Of a stretch of DNA of 64,000 bases, positions 26,558 through 35,943 are shown one piece after another (the first letter of the stretch is position 1; the number at the start of each line of letters is the position of its first letter). Source of the stretch: JBCFAY01 sp038562375 (GTDB lineage Bacteria > Bacillota > Clostridia > Christensenellales > CAG-138). The translations under genes and the position numbers were made by a program. Under the pieces are notes generated by a model. The model searched no databases. It was not told the DNA's origin and saw only the letters and a program-made list of their open reading frames with translations. The stretch is from contig JBCFAY010000015.1 of NCBI GenBank assembly GCA_038562375.1, forward strand, positions 1 to 64,000, read 5' to 3'.

Positions 26558-28984
26558 TCAAAGCTGCCAGATGAGGCTGTTGTATTCCGCGATGGCGCGG
26601 TCGCTGGAAAAATAGCCCGCCTGCGCGATGTTCTTCACAGCCATGGCGTTCCACTCGGAAGGCCTGGAATAGGTCTGCAGCGCGCGGCGATGCGCGCCGA
26701 TGTAAGCGGAAAAATCCCTCAGCACGAGATAATTGTCCGCAAGCCCATGATCGTCGCCAAAGAGCAACAGATGGTACAGATCCTGGAACATCCTCGGGTC
26801 CTCGGCTACGATCCTGCCGTTGATCAGGTAGTCGAGCACACGCCGGAGCAAGGGGTCGCTCTCATAGAGAGCGCCCGCATTGTAGGTCTTGCCGGAGAGC
26901 AGTGCTTCCGCCTCGCGCGCCTCCAGGCCGAACAGGAACATGCCCTCGTCGCCCACGCGGTCGTGGATTTCGACGTTCGCGCCGTCGAGCGTGCCGAGCG
27001 TAATCGCGCCGTTTAACATGAATTTCATGTTGCCCGTGCCGGAGGCCTCGCGGCCCGCGGTGGAGATCTGTTCGCTGATTTCGGCGGCGGGGATCAGTAT
27101 CTGCGCGCTTTCGACGCTGTAATTGTCCACGAACGCGACCTTCAGCACGTCGCAAACGCGCGGCGTGCGCTCGATCATGTCCGCGACCTTGTGGATCAGG
27201 CGTATGATCTGCTTGGCGACGCGGTAGTTGGGGTACGCCTTGGCGGCGAAGAGGAACACCTGCGGCTGCATACTAAGCTCGGGCTCCGCCAGCAGCCGGT
27301 CGTACAGGTAGATCACATGCAGCACGTTCATCAGCTGGCGCTTGTATTCGTGCAGGCGCTTTGCCTGCACGTCGAACACCGCGTCGCAGGGGAGCGTTAC
27401 GCCCTGGGTTTCCTGCAGGAATGCCGCGAACCGCTCCTTGTTCGAGCGCTTGATGGCGCCGATCCGTTCCAAAAACGCGGGATCGGCGCTAAACGAAGCC
27501 AATTCCGACAAACGCTCCGGCTCCCGGATCCATTTTGGGCCGATCGCCTCGGTAATCGCCTCCGCGAGCTTCGGGTTGGCGAGCATCAGCCAGCGCCGGT
27601 GCGTGACGCCGTTGGTGATGCCGAGGAATTTCCATGGCTCCACCAGATAATAATCGTGGAAGAGCTGCTGCCTTAAAATATCCGCGTGCAGCCCGGAAAC
27701 GCCGTTGACGTGCGCGCTCACGGCGACGCAGAGGTTTGCCATGCGCACTTGGCCGAAGCCGAGGATCGCCATCTGCCCGATCTTTTCCCATTGCCCCGGG
27801 TAGAACGACCACAGCCGGGAGCAGATGTGCTCGTTGATCGCCTGCAATATGGAATAGATGCGCGGCAGCAGCGGCTGCATCAGCGAGATCGGCCACTGCT
27901 CGAGCGCCTCGCTCATGATGGTATGGTTCGTATAATGGAACGTGCGGCTGACGATGTCCCACGCGTCGTCCCAGCTAAGGCGCTCCTCGTCGAGCAACAG
28001 GCGCATCAGCTCGGGAATCGCGAGGCCCGGATGTGTGTCGTTGATCTGGATGCACACATACTTGGGCAGATCCGAGAGCCTGTTCTTGGTTTTCTTGTAC
28101 TCCCTCAGGATGTAGCCGACGGTGGCGGCGGTGAAGAAATAATGCTGCTTGAGCCGAAGCTCCTTGCCCTGGATGTGGCTGTCGGCAGGGTAGAGGATCT
28201 TGGAGATGACCTCCGCGAGCTCGGTCTCCTCGAGCGCCTTGATATACTGGCCCCGGTTGAACTGGTCCATGTCCAGCCGCTCGGGCGCGCGTGCGCTCCA
28301 GAGCCGGAGCGTATTGGTCGTTTGGCTCTGATAGCCGACCACAGGGATATCGTAGGGGATGGCCAAAACGGTCGAATACCCGGTATGGTTGATGCAGAGC
28401 CTGCCGTTTTCCCATTGTTCCGCGACTTTTCCGCCGAAGTGCACCTCGATGGCGTCCTCCGGGCGCTCGATCTCCCAGACGAAGTCCTCGTCGAGCCATA
28501 CGTCGGGCAGCTCGACCTGCGCGCCGTCCTCGATCTGCTGGCGAAACAGGCCGAACTCGTAGCGGATGGAGCAGCCCATCGCGGGCAGGTTCAGCGTCGC
28601 GAGCGAATCCATGAAGCATGCGGCAAGCCGGCCGAGCCCGCCGTTGCCGAGGCCGGGCTCGCGCTCCTGCTGAAAGAGCTCCTCAAGCGGAACGCCGAGC
28701 TCTTTGAGCGCGCCGCTGTAGGCGTCCCACAGGCCGGTATTGAGAAGGTTCGAATGGAAAATGCGCCCCGGCAGAAACTCCACGCTCAGGTAGTAGAGCT
28801 TGCGGGACTCCGCTAAGTCGCGCTGCTCGCTCTGCCGCCAAAGCGGCATGAGCTCATCCCTCAGCGTCAGGGCGGCGGCGCGGTAGATCTGCTGACGCGT
28901 GGCGTCCTCGGGCGTACGTCCGAAAAGGCTGAGAAGTTTTTCCCGGATGCGCTCGAGTACGAGCCGTTTGTTCGAGTTGTCCAT
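26558..28984 (-). CDS. glgP: Glycogen/starch/alpha-glucan phosphorylase
   Basis: An 808-residue GT35 enzyme that releases glucose-1-phosphate from alpha-1,4-glucan. Start at 28984 with AAGGAAGG upstream; the open frame beyond it overlaps glgA and is spurious. Recognisable blocks: YYLSVEFLPGR, GNGGLGRLAACFMDSLATL, QINDTHPGLAIPELMRLL, NGVTHRRW, KRLHEYKRQLMN and the PLP-lysine motif EASGTGNMKFMLNG (~650). The glgA stop is 2 bases upstream, so synthesis and breakdown enzymes are co-expressed. Confidence 0.97.
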   Translation of the reverse strand: MDNSNKRLVLERIREKLLSLFGRTPEDATRQQIYRAAALTLRDELMPLWRQSEQRDLAESRKLYYLSVEFLPGRIFHSNLLNTGLWDAYSGALKELGVPLEELFQQEREPGLGNGGLGRLAACFMDSLATLNLPAMGCSIRYEFGLFRQQIEDGAQVELPDVWLDEDFVWEIERPEDAIEVHFGGKVAEQWENGRLCINHTGYSTVLAIPYDIPVVGYQSQTTNTLRLWSARAPERLDMDQFNRGQYIKALEETELAEVISKILYPADSHIQGKELRLKQHYFFTAATVGYILREYKKTKNRLSDLPKYVCIQINDTHPGLAIPELMRLLLDEERLSWDDAWDIVSRTFHYTNHTIMSEALEQWPISLMQPLLPRIYSILQAINEHICSRLWSFYPGQWEKIGQMAILGFGQVRMANLCVAVSAHVNGVSGLHADILRQQLFHDYYLVEPWKFLGITNGVTHRRWLMLANPKLAEAITEAIGPKWIREPERLSELASFSADPAFLERIGAIKRSNKERFAAFLQETQGVTLPCDAVFDVQAKRLHEYKRQLMNVLHVIYLYDRLLAEPELSMQPQVFLFAAKAYPNYRVAKQIIRLIHKVADMIERTPRVCDVLKVAFVDNYSVESAQILIPAAEISEQISTAGREASGTGNMKFMLNGAITLGTLDGANVEIHDRVGDEGMFLFGLEAREAEALLSGKTYNAGALYESDPLLRRVLDYLINGRIVAEDPRMFQDLYHLLLFGDDHGLADNYLVLRDFSAYIGAHRRALQTYSRPSEWNAMAVKNIAQAGYFSSDRAIAEYNSLIWQL

Positions 28985-28986
28985 GC

Positions 28987-30576
28987 TCAACCTTCCTTCT
29001 TTGGAACGGATGTACCGTGCGGCCGTCTCCTGCGGACGGTTGCTTTGGCTGCGGACACGGGCTTGTGCTCCGGATCGTCCGGGGCGGCGGGATCGGCCAA
29101 AGCGCCCTGCGCGCAGGAGGGTTCCGCTTCCTCCTGGTACGGCATGAGGTTTGTGATGCGCGCATAGAGCGAAAGATATTCTTGCGCCGAGCTTTCCCAC
29201 GAGTAGTCCGAGCGCATCGCGCGCCGGATCATGCGCTGCCACGCGGGCTTATCATAGTATAATGCGACGGCGCGCTCGATGGCGCCGAGCATTTCGTGCG
29301 CGTTGTAGTTGGCGAACGAAAGGCCGTTGCCCTCGTCGGTATAGCGGTTGTAGGGGATCACGGTATCGCGGAGGCCGCCGATCTCGCGCACGATGGGGAT
29401 GCTGCCGTAGCGCATCGCGATCAGCTGCGCAAGCCCGCAGGGCTCGAACTGCGAGGGCATCAGGAATAGGTCGCTGCCCGCATAGATCCTCTGTGCGAGC
29501 GATTCGTTGAGCCCTATGGAGGCGGCGAGCCTGCCCGTGTAGCGCCAGGCCGCCCAGGTAAAGAGCTCGCAGTAATGCTCTTCGCCGCTGCCCAGGATCA
29601 CGAGCTGGACGTTCAGAGCCATGATCTCGTCGAGCACGCGCTCGACAAGATCGAGCCCCTTGTGCGGCGTGAGGCGCGTGACCATGCCGATGAGCGGTAC
29701 GTTCGCGGGAGTGAGGCCGAGCGAGCGCTGCAGTTCCTCCTTGCAGAGCGCTTTGCCCTCGAGATGATCGGCGTCGTAATTCGCGGCGAGGAACGCGTCG
29801 GTCACAGGATCGTATCGTTCGGTATCGATCCCGTTGAGTATGCCGATCAGCGAATTTTCGCGCTTGCGAAGCAAGCCGTCGAGCCGCTCGCCGAAGTACG
29901 GCGTTGTGATCTCGCGCGCGTAGCTGCGGCTGACGGTGCTCAGGGCGTCCGCGAATACCAGCGCGCCCTTCATGAAGCTGACACAGCCGTAGAACTCAAG
30001 GTAATCGGGCGTGTAGTACGCGTCGCCCAGGCCGAGGAGATCGTCGATGTACTTCCAGGGGAAAATACCCTGATAGCGGAGGTTGTGGATCGTGAAGAGC
30101 GTTTTGATGCCCGCGTAGAGCGGCAGGCGCGCATATTGGAGCTTCAGGAGCGCGGGGATCATGCCCGTCTGCCAGTCGTTGCAGTGTATTAGATCCGGAA
30201 CGAAATCAAGCCGCGGTATGGCGTCGAGCACCGCGCGGCAGAAAAACGCGAACCGCTCGCCTTCGCCTTCGCCGTCGCCGTAAACGGAATCCCGCGCGAA
30301 GTAGAACTCGTTGTCGATGAAGTAGTAGGTTACCCCGCGGTAGGAAAGCATATCGACGCCGCAGTATTGCTTGCGCCAGGCGAGGTTGACGTAGAAAGAG
30401 GTCAAATGCTGCATCTGCTCCTTCCAGTAGCTCGGGATATCGCGGTACTTGGGCAGAATGACCCTGATATCCGCGCCCAGCGCGCATAGCTCGGGGGGCA
30501 GCGTACCCGCGACGTCCGCAAGGCCGCCTGTCTTAACAAAGGGTACGCATTCGCTTACGGCAAATAGAATCTTCAT
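28987..30576 (-). CDS. glgA: Glycogen synthase, ADP-glucose type
   Basis: A 529-residue GT5 enzyme that extends alpha-1,4-glucan with ADP-glucose. Start MKILFAVSE at 30576 with AGGAG upstream. KTGGLADVAGTLP at the N-terminus binds ADP-glucose. TIHNLRYQG, GILNGIDTERYDP, GMVTRLTPHKGLDLV and MPSQFEPCGLAQLIAMRYGSIP follow. It is about 50 residues longer than usual because of a charged, Pro/Arg-rich C-terminal tail after ITNLMPYQEE. Upstream is glgD (43-base gap). Confidence 0.96.
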   Translation of the reverse strand: MKILFAVSECVPFVKTGGLADVAGTLPPELCALGADIRVILPKYRDIPSYWKEQMQHLTSFYVNLAWRKQYCGVDMLSYRGVTYYFIDNEFYFARDSVYGDGEGEGERFAFFCRAVLDAIPRLDFVPDLIHCNDWQTGMIPALLKLQYARLPLYAGIKTLFTIHNLRYQGIFPWKYIDDLLGLGDAYYTPDYLEFYGCVSFMKGALVFADALSTVSRSYAREITTPYFGERLDGLLRKRENSLIGILNGIDTERYDPVTDAFLAANYDADHLEGKALCKEELQRSLGLTPANVPLIGMVTRLTPHKGLDLVERVLDEIMALNVQLVILGSGEEHYCELFTWAAWRYTGRLAASIGLNESLAQRIYAGSDLFLMPSQFEPCGLAQLIAMRYGSIPIVREIGGLRDTVIPYNRYTDEGNGLSFANYNAHEMLGAIERAVALYYDKPAWQRMIRRAMRSDYSWESSAQEYLSLYARITNLMPYQEEAEPSCAQGALADPAAPDDPEHKPVSAAKATVRRRRPHGTSVPKKEG

Positions 30577-30619
30577 TTCAAATTTCTCCTCGCGTAGTAA
30601 ACACTTCTTTGGCAAAGGT

Positions 30620-31744
30620 TCAAACCACCGCGCCTTTTCTAAGGATCACGGGGAAGTTCTCATGTCCCATCAGCCTTCTGCCGCGCTTGACGATGACGGA
30701 TTTGTCGAGTATCACATGATCGAGCTCGCACTGGTCCTGGATTTCGACGGCCTGCATCAGTATGCAGCGCCGGAGCTTCGTATCGCGCCCGATGCGCACG
30801 CCGCGGAAGAGCACGCAGTCCTCGATTTCCCCTTCGATCAGGCATCCGTCGGCGACGATGCAGTTCTTCACGCGCGCGTTCGCGCCGTAGATCGCGGGCA
30901 CCTCGTCCTTGATCTTGGTGAATATGGGCTGATTGGGGTTGAACAGATCCGCGCGGACGGCGGGATCCAATAACGCCATATTGTGATTGAAATACGAGGT
31001 AAGCGAGTTAAAGCGCGCCACGTACCCGTTGTACTCGAAGCCGTAGATCTTGAGGGAGCTGATCTTCTGCAGCAGCACGTCGCGCACCCAGTCGTAATTG
31101 GCGTGCGCGTCCGCTTCCTCCACGAGGTATTCCAAAAGCGTGCGCTCGAGGATATACGCGTCGCAGGAGCGCGCGCTGGATTGCGGGCGGTAGGGATTGA
31201 TCTCGATGTCGGTGATCCTGCCGCCGGGAGCCATGGTCAGGCGCAGGTTGTCGAACTGGTCGTCGCGGTCGAGCTGCGTCTCGTTGCGGTAGAGGATCGT
31301 GATGTCCGCGCCCGTGGCGATGTGCTGTTCGAGCATGGTTTCATAGGTCATGTTGTAGATCGTATGGCTGCCGGTGAGCACCGCATAGCGCTGCGCGCTG
31401 CGGCGGATATAGCCCATGCAGGACCTTAAAGCGTCCACGGTGCCCTTATAGATGCCGGTATTGTCCTTTGTGACGAAAGGGGGCAGTATAAACAAACCGT
31501 CGCGCTTGCGCCGAAGATCCCATTCCTTGCCCGAGCCGAGATGATCCATCAGCGAATGATAGTTCTTCTGCGCGATGACGCCCACGTTGGTGATGCCGCT
31601 ATTGACCATGCTCGAGAGGATGAAGTCGATGCAGCGGTACCTTCCGCCGAAGGGAACCGCGGCGATGGAGCGCGAATAGGTCAAATCCCTCAGCTGCATG
31701 TTCGATTCGCCGGTATAGATCAGGCCGAAGAGGTTCCCGTTCAT
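30620..31744 (-). CDS. glgD: GlgD, regulatory subunit of ADP-glucose pyrophosphorylase
   Basis: A 374-residue homologue of GlgC. The N-terminal nucleotide-binding loop GGxGxRL is missing (it reads GLIYTGESNMQLRDLT), as in known GlgD subunits, which tune GlgC and are poorly active alone. FGGRYRCIDFILSSMVNSGI and a left-handed beta-helix C-terminus (AIYGANARVKNCIVADGCLIEG) are kept. The start overlaps the glgC stop (ATGA), which fits equal production of a GlgC/GlgD complex. Confidence 0.95.
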   Translation of the reverse strand: MNGNLFGLIYTGESNMQLRDLTYSRSIAAVPFGGRYRCIDFILSSMVNSGITNVGVIAQKNYHSLMDHLGSGKEWDLRRKRDGLFILPPFVTKDNTGIYKGTVDALRSCMGYIRRSAQRYAVLTGSHTIYNMTYETMLEQHIATGADITILYRNETQLDRDDQFDNLRLTMAPGGRITDIEINPYRPQSSARSCDAYILERTLLEYLVEEADAHANYDWVRDVLLQKISSLKIYGFEYNGYVARFNSLTSYFNHNMALLDPAVRADLFNPNQPIFTKIKDEVPAIYGANARVKNCIVADGCLIEGEIEDCVLFRGVRIGRDTKLRRCILMQAVEIQDQCELDHVILDKSVIVKRGRRLMGHENFPVILRKGAVV

Positions 31745-32988
31745 GCCTTTTGCCCTCCTTTGCATTCGAGTTCGCACAGAAGCTCCGTGCTAAGGAGCGT
31801 TCCGCACGGCACGTGCATTCCCGCAGGCACGTTCAGATCGCTGCTGATGAGCGTGATGTCGCCGGTCAGGCTGTTGTCGATCGAGCCGTCGCACTTGCCG
31901 TCCGGATCGCCGATGCGGGAGCCCGCTCCCACAATGGTATTTTCCCCGACGATCGCCTTGGTGACGGTTGCCCCATCCTCGATATGCGCTCCGGGCATTA
32001 TGATGGAGTCGGTCACGCTTGCGCCCCTGCCGATGGTCGTGCCGAAGAAGATCACGCTGTGGTGAACCTTGCCGTAGATCTGCGCGCCTTCGCAGATGAG
32101 CGTATTGGTGATCTCGGCCCCGTCGGCCGCGAAATGCGGCGGCATGACGGGATTGCGGCTGTAGATGCGCCACTCCCTGTCGTGAAGGTCGAACGCGGGC
32201 GGGCTGTTCAGAAGATCCATATTCGATTCCCAGAGGCTCTGAACCGTTCCTACGTCCTTCCAATAGCCGGAAAACTCGTACGCGTACAGGCTGCAGCCGC
32301 CCGCGAGCATCGCGGGGATGACGTCCTTGCCGAAGTCGTGGCAGGAGTCGGGGTTCTCGTCGTCCTCCTTGAGGTAGCGGCGCAGCACATGCCAGTCGAA
32401 GATGTAGATGCCCATGGACGCGTTGCAGCTCTTAGGGCGCTTGGGCTTCTCCTCAAACTCCGCGATGCGGCCCGTCTCGTCCGTGTTCATGATGCCGAAG
32501 CGGCTGGCCTCCTCGAGCGAAACGGTCTTGACGGCGATGGTCGCGTCCGCGCGCTTGTGCTGATGGAACCGGAGCATCTTGGCATAATCCATCTTGTAGA
32601 TATGGTCGCCCGAGAGTATGAGCACGCAGTCGGGGTCGTACTGGTCGAGGAAGAGCTCGTTCTGATAGATCGCGTTGGCGGTGCCTGTGTACCAATCCCC
32701 GCGTTCGCCGCTCTTGACATAGGGCGGCAGAACGTAGACGCCGCCGAGGTTGCGGTCGAGGTCCCATGCCGCGCCGTTGCCGATGTAGGCGTTGAGCGCG
32801 AGCGGCTCGTACTGGGTGAGCACGCCGACCGTGTCGATATCCGAGTTCGCGCAGTTGGACAGAGGAAAGTCGATGATGCGGTACTTGCCGCCGAAGGGAA
32901 CCGCGGGCTTTGCCATGTGGTGCGTCAGCGCGCCCAAGCGGCTGCCCTGACCGCCGGCAAGCAGCATGGCTACGATCTTCTTTTTCAT
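31741..32988 (-). CDS. glgC: Glucose-1-phosphate adenylyltransferase
   Basis: A 415-residue enzyme that makes ADP-glucose from ATP and glucose-1-phosphate, the committed step of glycogen synthesis. Catalytic loop LLAGGQGSRLGALT (residues ~8-21), then FGGKYRIIDFPLSNCANS, WYTGTANAIYQN, SGDHIYKMDY and a beta-helix C-terminus. RBS GAAGGAGG. Its start overlaps the glgB stop and its stop overlaps the glgD start. Confidence 0.97.
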   Translation of the reverse strand: MKKKIVAMLLAGGQGSRLGALTHHMAKPAVPFGGKYRIIDFPLSNCANSDIDTVGVLTQYEPLALNAYIGNGAAWDLDRNLGGVYVLPPYVKSGERGDWYTGTANAIYQNELFLDQYDPDCVLILSGDHIYKMDYAKMLRFHQHKRADATIAVKTVSLEEASRFGIMNTDETGRIAEFEEKPKRPKSCNASMGIYIFDWHVLRRYLKEDDENPDSCHDFGKDVIPAMLAGGCSLYAYEFSGYWKDVGTVQSLWESNMDLLNSPPAFDLHDREWRIYSRNPVMPPHFAADGAEITNTLICEGAQIYGKVHHSVIFFGTTIGRGASVTDSIIMPGAHIEDGATVTKAIVGENTIVGAGSRIGDPDGKCDGSIDNSLTGDITLISSDLNVPAGMHVPCGTLLSTELLCELECKGGQKA

Positions 32989-34868
32989 ACGCGTGTACCT
33001 CCTTCACTGACATCAAAATATACGGCGCCCAGCGGAGGGAGCCGAAGTGACAGAGCAAAGGGGCGTTCACCGCCCACAAGGGCGCTGGTTGCGATCGGAT
33101 CGGGATTCAGCCATTCCCCTGTTCCGCCAAAGCGGGCTTCGTCGCTGTTAAAGAGCTCGCGTGCGACGACTTCTTCGTTGAAACAGAGCCTGTACTCGCC
33201 GTGGGGAACGGGCGTGAAATTAAATGCGCACAGCATCGCCCCGCCTTGTGCATCCCGCCTAAGGAACGCCAGGATACTGTTGTCGCGGTCATTCACGCTG
33301 ACCCACTCGAAGCCTTCCCAGCCGCAGTCGAGGCGATACAGCGCGGGCGAGGCGGCGTAGATGCGGTTGAGCTCGCGCACCGTATCCTGCACGCATCTGT
33401 GCATCGGGTATTCGAGCAGGAACCATTCGAGCTGCTCGTAGTAGCGCCATTCAATATACTGCGCGATCTCGCTTCCCATGAACATCAATTTTTTGCCGGG
33501 ATGCGCGAACAGGTAGGCGTACAGGAGCCGTATCTGCGCAAACTGCTTCCAGTAATCGCCCGGCATCCGCCCGATGAGCGAGCGCTTGCCGTGCACGACC
33601 TCGTCGTGCGAAAACGGCAGGATGTAGTTTTCGCTGAACGCGTAGCACAGCGAAAACGTCAGCTTGTCGTGATGAAATTTGCGGTGGATGGGGTCGAGGC
33701 TCATGTAGGCGAGCGTGTCGTTCATCCAGCCCATGTTCCATTTGAAGTGGAACCCGAGCCCGCCGTGCTCGGGCGGCATCGTAACGAGCGCGAACGCGGT
33801 GGATTCCTCGGCGATGAGCAGAGCGCCCGGGCATTCCCGGCCGACGGTCTTGGAGAGCTTCCTTAAAAACGCAATGGCCTCGAGGTTTTCATGGCCGCCG
33901 TACTCGTTCGGAATCCATTCGCCGGGCTTTTTGGCGTAATCGTGATAGAGCATGCAGCTCACGGCGTCCACGCGCAGCCCGTCGAGATGATATTCGTTCA
34001 AAAGGTAAATCGCGTTGGAGATAAGAAAGCTCACCACCTCGGTGCGGCCGTAGTTGAACATCAGCGTGCCCCACTGCGGCTGGTTGCTGCGGCGCGGGTC
34101 GGGATGCTCGTATAAAGCCGTTCCGTCGAAGCGCCGGAGGCCATGCATGTCGCGCGGGAAGTGCGCGGGGACCCAGTCCACGAGCACGCCGATGCCCTTA
34201 GAGTGGCAGCGATCTACGAAGTACATGAAGTCCTCCGGCGTGCCGTAGCGCGAGGTGATCGCATAAAAACCCGTCACCTGATATCCCCAGCTCATATCGA
34301 GGGGATATTCGGAGACGGGCATCAGTTCGATATGAGTGTATCCCATATCGGCGACGTAGTCGACAAGCTCGTGCGCGAGCGCGCGAAAGCCGAGGCCCTC
34401 GCGCCAGGAGCCCGCATGCACCTCGTAGATGCTCATCGGGCTTTGGAAGGGATTGCGCTCCCTGCGTCTTTTAAGATACTCCGCGTCCGTCCAGCGAAAA
34501 TCCGGCAGGTCGTAAATTTCGGATGCGGTGCCGGGCCTTAGCTCCGCGCGCGAAGCGAACGGGTCGGCCCGAAAGCAGATCTCGCCGTCCTCCTGGAGTA
34601 TGGCGTACTTATAGAGTTCGCCGGGCGGCGCGTTCTCGAGCACAGTCTCCCAAACCCCGGTGGTACCGACGCGCTCCATGGGATCGCGGCTGATATCCCA
34701 GCCGTTGAACGTGCCTACGACGCTGATGGCGCGTGCAGCGGGCGCCCAGACCGAAAAGCGGCGCCTGCTTGGGTTTTCGCCTTCAACGCGATGGCAACCA
34801 AGCTCCCGATAGGCATAGGCGGACGTTCCTTCGTTGAACAGGTAAAGCTCGCTCTCCCGTGCATTCAT
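32985..34868 (-). CDS. glgB: 1,4-alpha-glucan branching enzyme
   Basis: A 627-residue GH13 enzyme. Start at 34868 with GGAGGTG upstream. CBM48 domain ~40-130 (FSVWAPAARAISVVGTFNGWD). The (beta/alpha)8 domain has GYTHIELMPVSEYP, VDWVPAHF, the nucleophile Asp in LDGLRVDAVSCMLY, the acid Glu in LLIAEESTAF and PFSHDEVVHGKRSL. A C-terminal beta domain ends near 615. It makes alpha-1,6 branches. It is the first glg gene of the run. Confidence 0.97.
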   Translation of the reverse strand: MNARESELYLFNEGTSAYAYRELGCHRVEGENPSRRRFSVWAPAARAISVVGTFNGWDISRDPMERVGTTGVWETVLENAPPGELYKYAILQEDGEICFRADPFASRAELRPGTASEIYDLPDFRWTDAEYLKRRRERNPFQSPMSIYEVHAGSWREGLGFRALAHELVDYVADMGYTHIELMPVSEYPLDMSWGYQVTGFYAITSRYGTPEDFMYFVDRCHSKGIGVLVDWVPAHFPRDMHGLRRFDGTALYEHPDPRRSNQPQWGTLMFNYGRTEVVSFLISNAIYLLNEYHLDGLRVDAVSCMLYHDYAKKPGEWIPNEYGGHENLEAIAFLRKLSKTVGRECPGALLIAEESTAFALVTMPPEHGGLGFHFKWNMGWMNDTLAYMSLDPIHRKFHHDKLTFSLCYAFSENYILPFSHDEVVHGKRSLIGRMPGDYWKQFAQIRLLYAYLFAHPGKKLMFMGSEIAQYIEWRYYEQLEWFLLEYPMHRCVQDTVRELNRIYAASPALYRLDCGWEGFEWVSVNDRDNSILAFLRRDAQGGAMLCAFNFTPVPHGEYRLCFNEEVVARELFNSDEARFGGTGEWLNPDPIATSALVGGERPFALSLRLPPLGAVYFDVSEGGTRV

Positions 34869-34939
34869 TCTTGCACCTCCATGCCGCTTCACTGTCGGAA
34901 TCGGGCTGCCGCCTCGCCGCGCACGGCCGCGCGACGGCA

Positions 34940-35905
34940 TTAGAACTCTACGGTTTTCAGCCAATCCGCGATGGGCGCGGACAGCTCGCCTTCGAGCGCC
35001 CCAACGCGCTCGGCGAGCGCCTCGGGCGCAAACCTCGCGCCGGGGAGCGCCTCCTCCAGGGCGTCGATATACGCCTCATCGTTTGCGTCCGAATAGACGG
35101 TGGCGCACTTGACAAACCCTTCGAAACAGCTTAAGAGCAGTTCGATGGAACCGAAGTCGAACCGGTTCTCGATCGAAACGTCGAATTTAGGGGTTTCCCC
35201 ATAACGCCATTCCCAGGACGCGAAGCGCTCGTGAACGTGGCGGAAGGCTTCGGCGTCGATCTCGCTTTCAAGCAGCGTCCTCGCGGGGCCGTACTCCTCG
35301 ACGAACGCTTTTTCGAGCGCCTCGATGAGCATTTCAAGCGTCAGGTCTTCCCGGTGCTCCGTCAGGTTGGTCACGCGCGCCCGGACGGATTCGACGCCCT
35401 TGGCGGCGAGCTTTGCCTTGGAGGGAGCGAGATAGCGCGCCAGCTTGGTCATATCCACGTCGAATATCAGCGTGCCGTGATGCATTCCGCGTTCGCGCGT
35501 TTTCCGAAACGCGTTGCCGGAAAACTTCGCGCCGCCGATGGTCAGGTCGTTGCGGCCGGTGAATTCCGCATTGATTCCCAAGGCGTTCAGCGCCTTCAGG
35601 ATCACCCCGCACTGGCGGCCGACGTCGTAGAGCTCCATGGGGAGGATGAAGGTGAAATTCAGGTTCCCAAGGTCGTGGAACACGGCTCCGCCGCCGGTCG
35701 TGCGGCGCGCGAGGGAGCCGTGTTCCTCCTCGAGCAGCTGCGTGCGGCATTCCTTCCATGCGTTCTGATGCCGCCCGATCACGACCGTGTTCTGGTTCTG
35801 CCAAAGATAGAGGACCGCGCCGAGATTGCCGAGCGAAAACAGATAGTCTTCCAGGGCGAGATTGTACCAGGGGTTATGGCTATGGGAGCGGATGATGGTG
35901 TTCAA
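34940..35905 (-). CDS. lplA: Lipoate-protein ligase A
   Basis: A 321-residue ligase that activates lipoate and attaches it to lipoyl-domain proteins. I choose the TTG start at 35905: AAAGGGG lies 7 bases upstream and the protein then begins NTIIRSHSHNPWYNLALEDYL, as family members do. VIGRHQNAWKE, RRTTGGGAVFHDLGNLNFTF and NDLTIGGAKFSGNAFR are the lipoyl-AMP pocket. The C-terminal domain is present. No lipoyl-dependent complex is nearby, so its place at the head of a glycogen run is unexplained. Confidence 0.93.
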   Translation of the reverse strand: MNTIIRSHSHNPWYNLALEDYLFSLGNLGAVLYLWQNQNTVVIGRHQNAWKECRTQLLEEEHGSLARRTTGGGAVFHDLGNLNFTFILPMELYDVGRQCGVILKALNALGINAEFTGRNDLTIGGAKFSGNAFRKTRERGMHHGTLIFDVDMTKLARYLAPSKAKLAAKGVESVRARVTNLTEHREDLTLEMLIEALEKAFVEEYGPARTLLESEIDAEAFRHVHERFASWEWRYGETPKFDVSIENRFDFGSIELLLSCFEGFVKCATVYSDANDEAYIDALEEALPGARFAPEALAERVGALEGELSAPIADWLKTVEF

Positions 35906-35943
35906 GGAGGTTCCCCTTTCTAGAAATCTTCTTGGCGCGGGGG

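Noticed and set aside
31750..33360. 536-codon plus-strand open frame opposite glgC and glgB
   Set aside because: It is antisense to two certain genes, and its composition is typical of GC-rich shadow frames.
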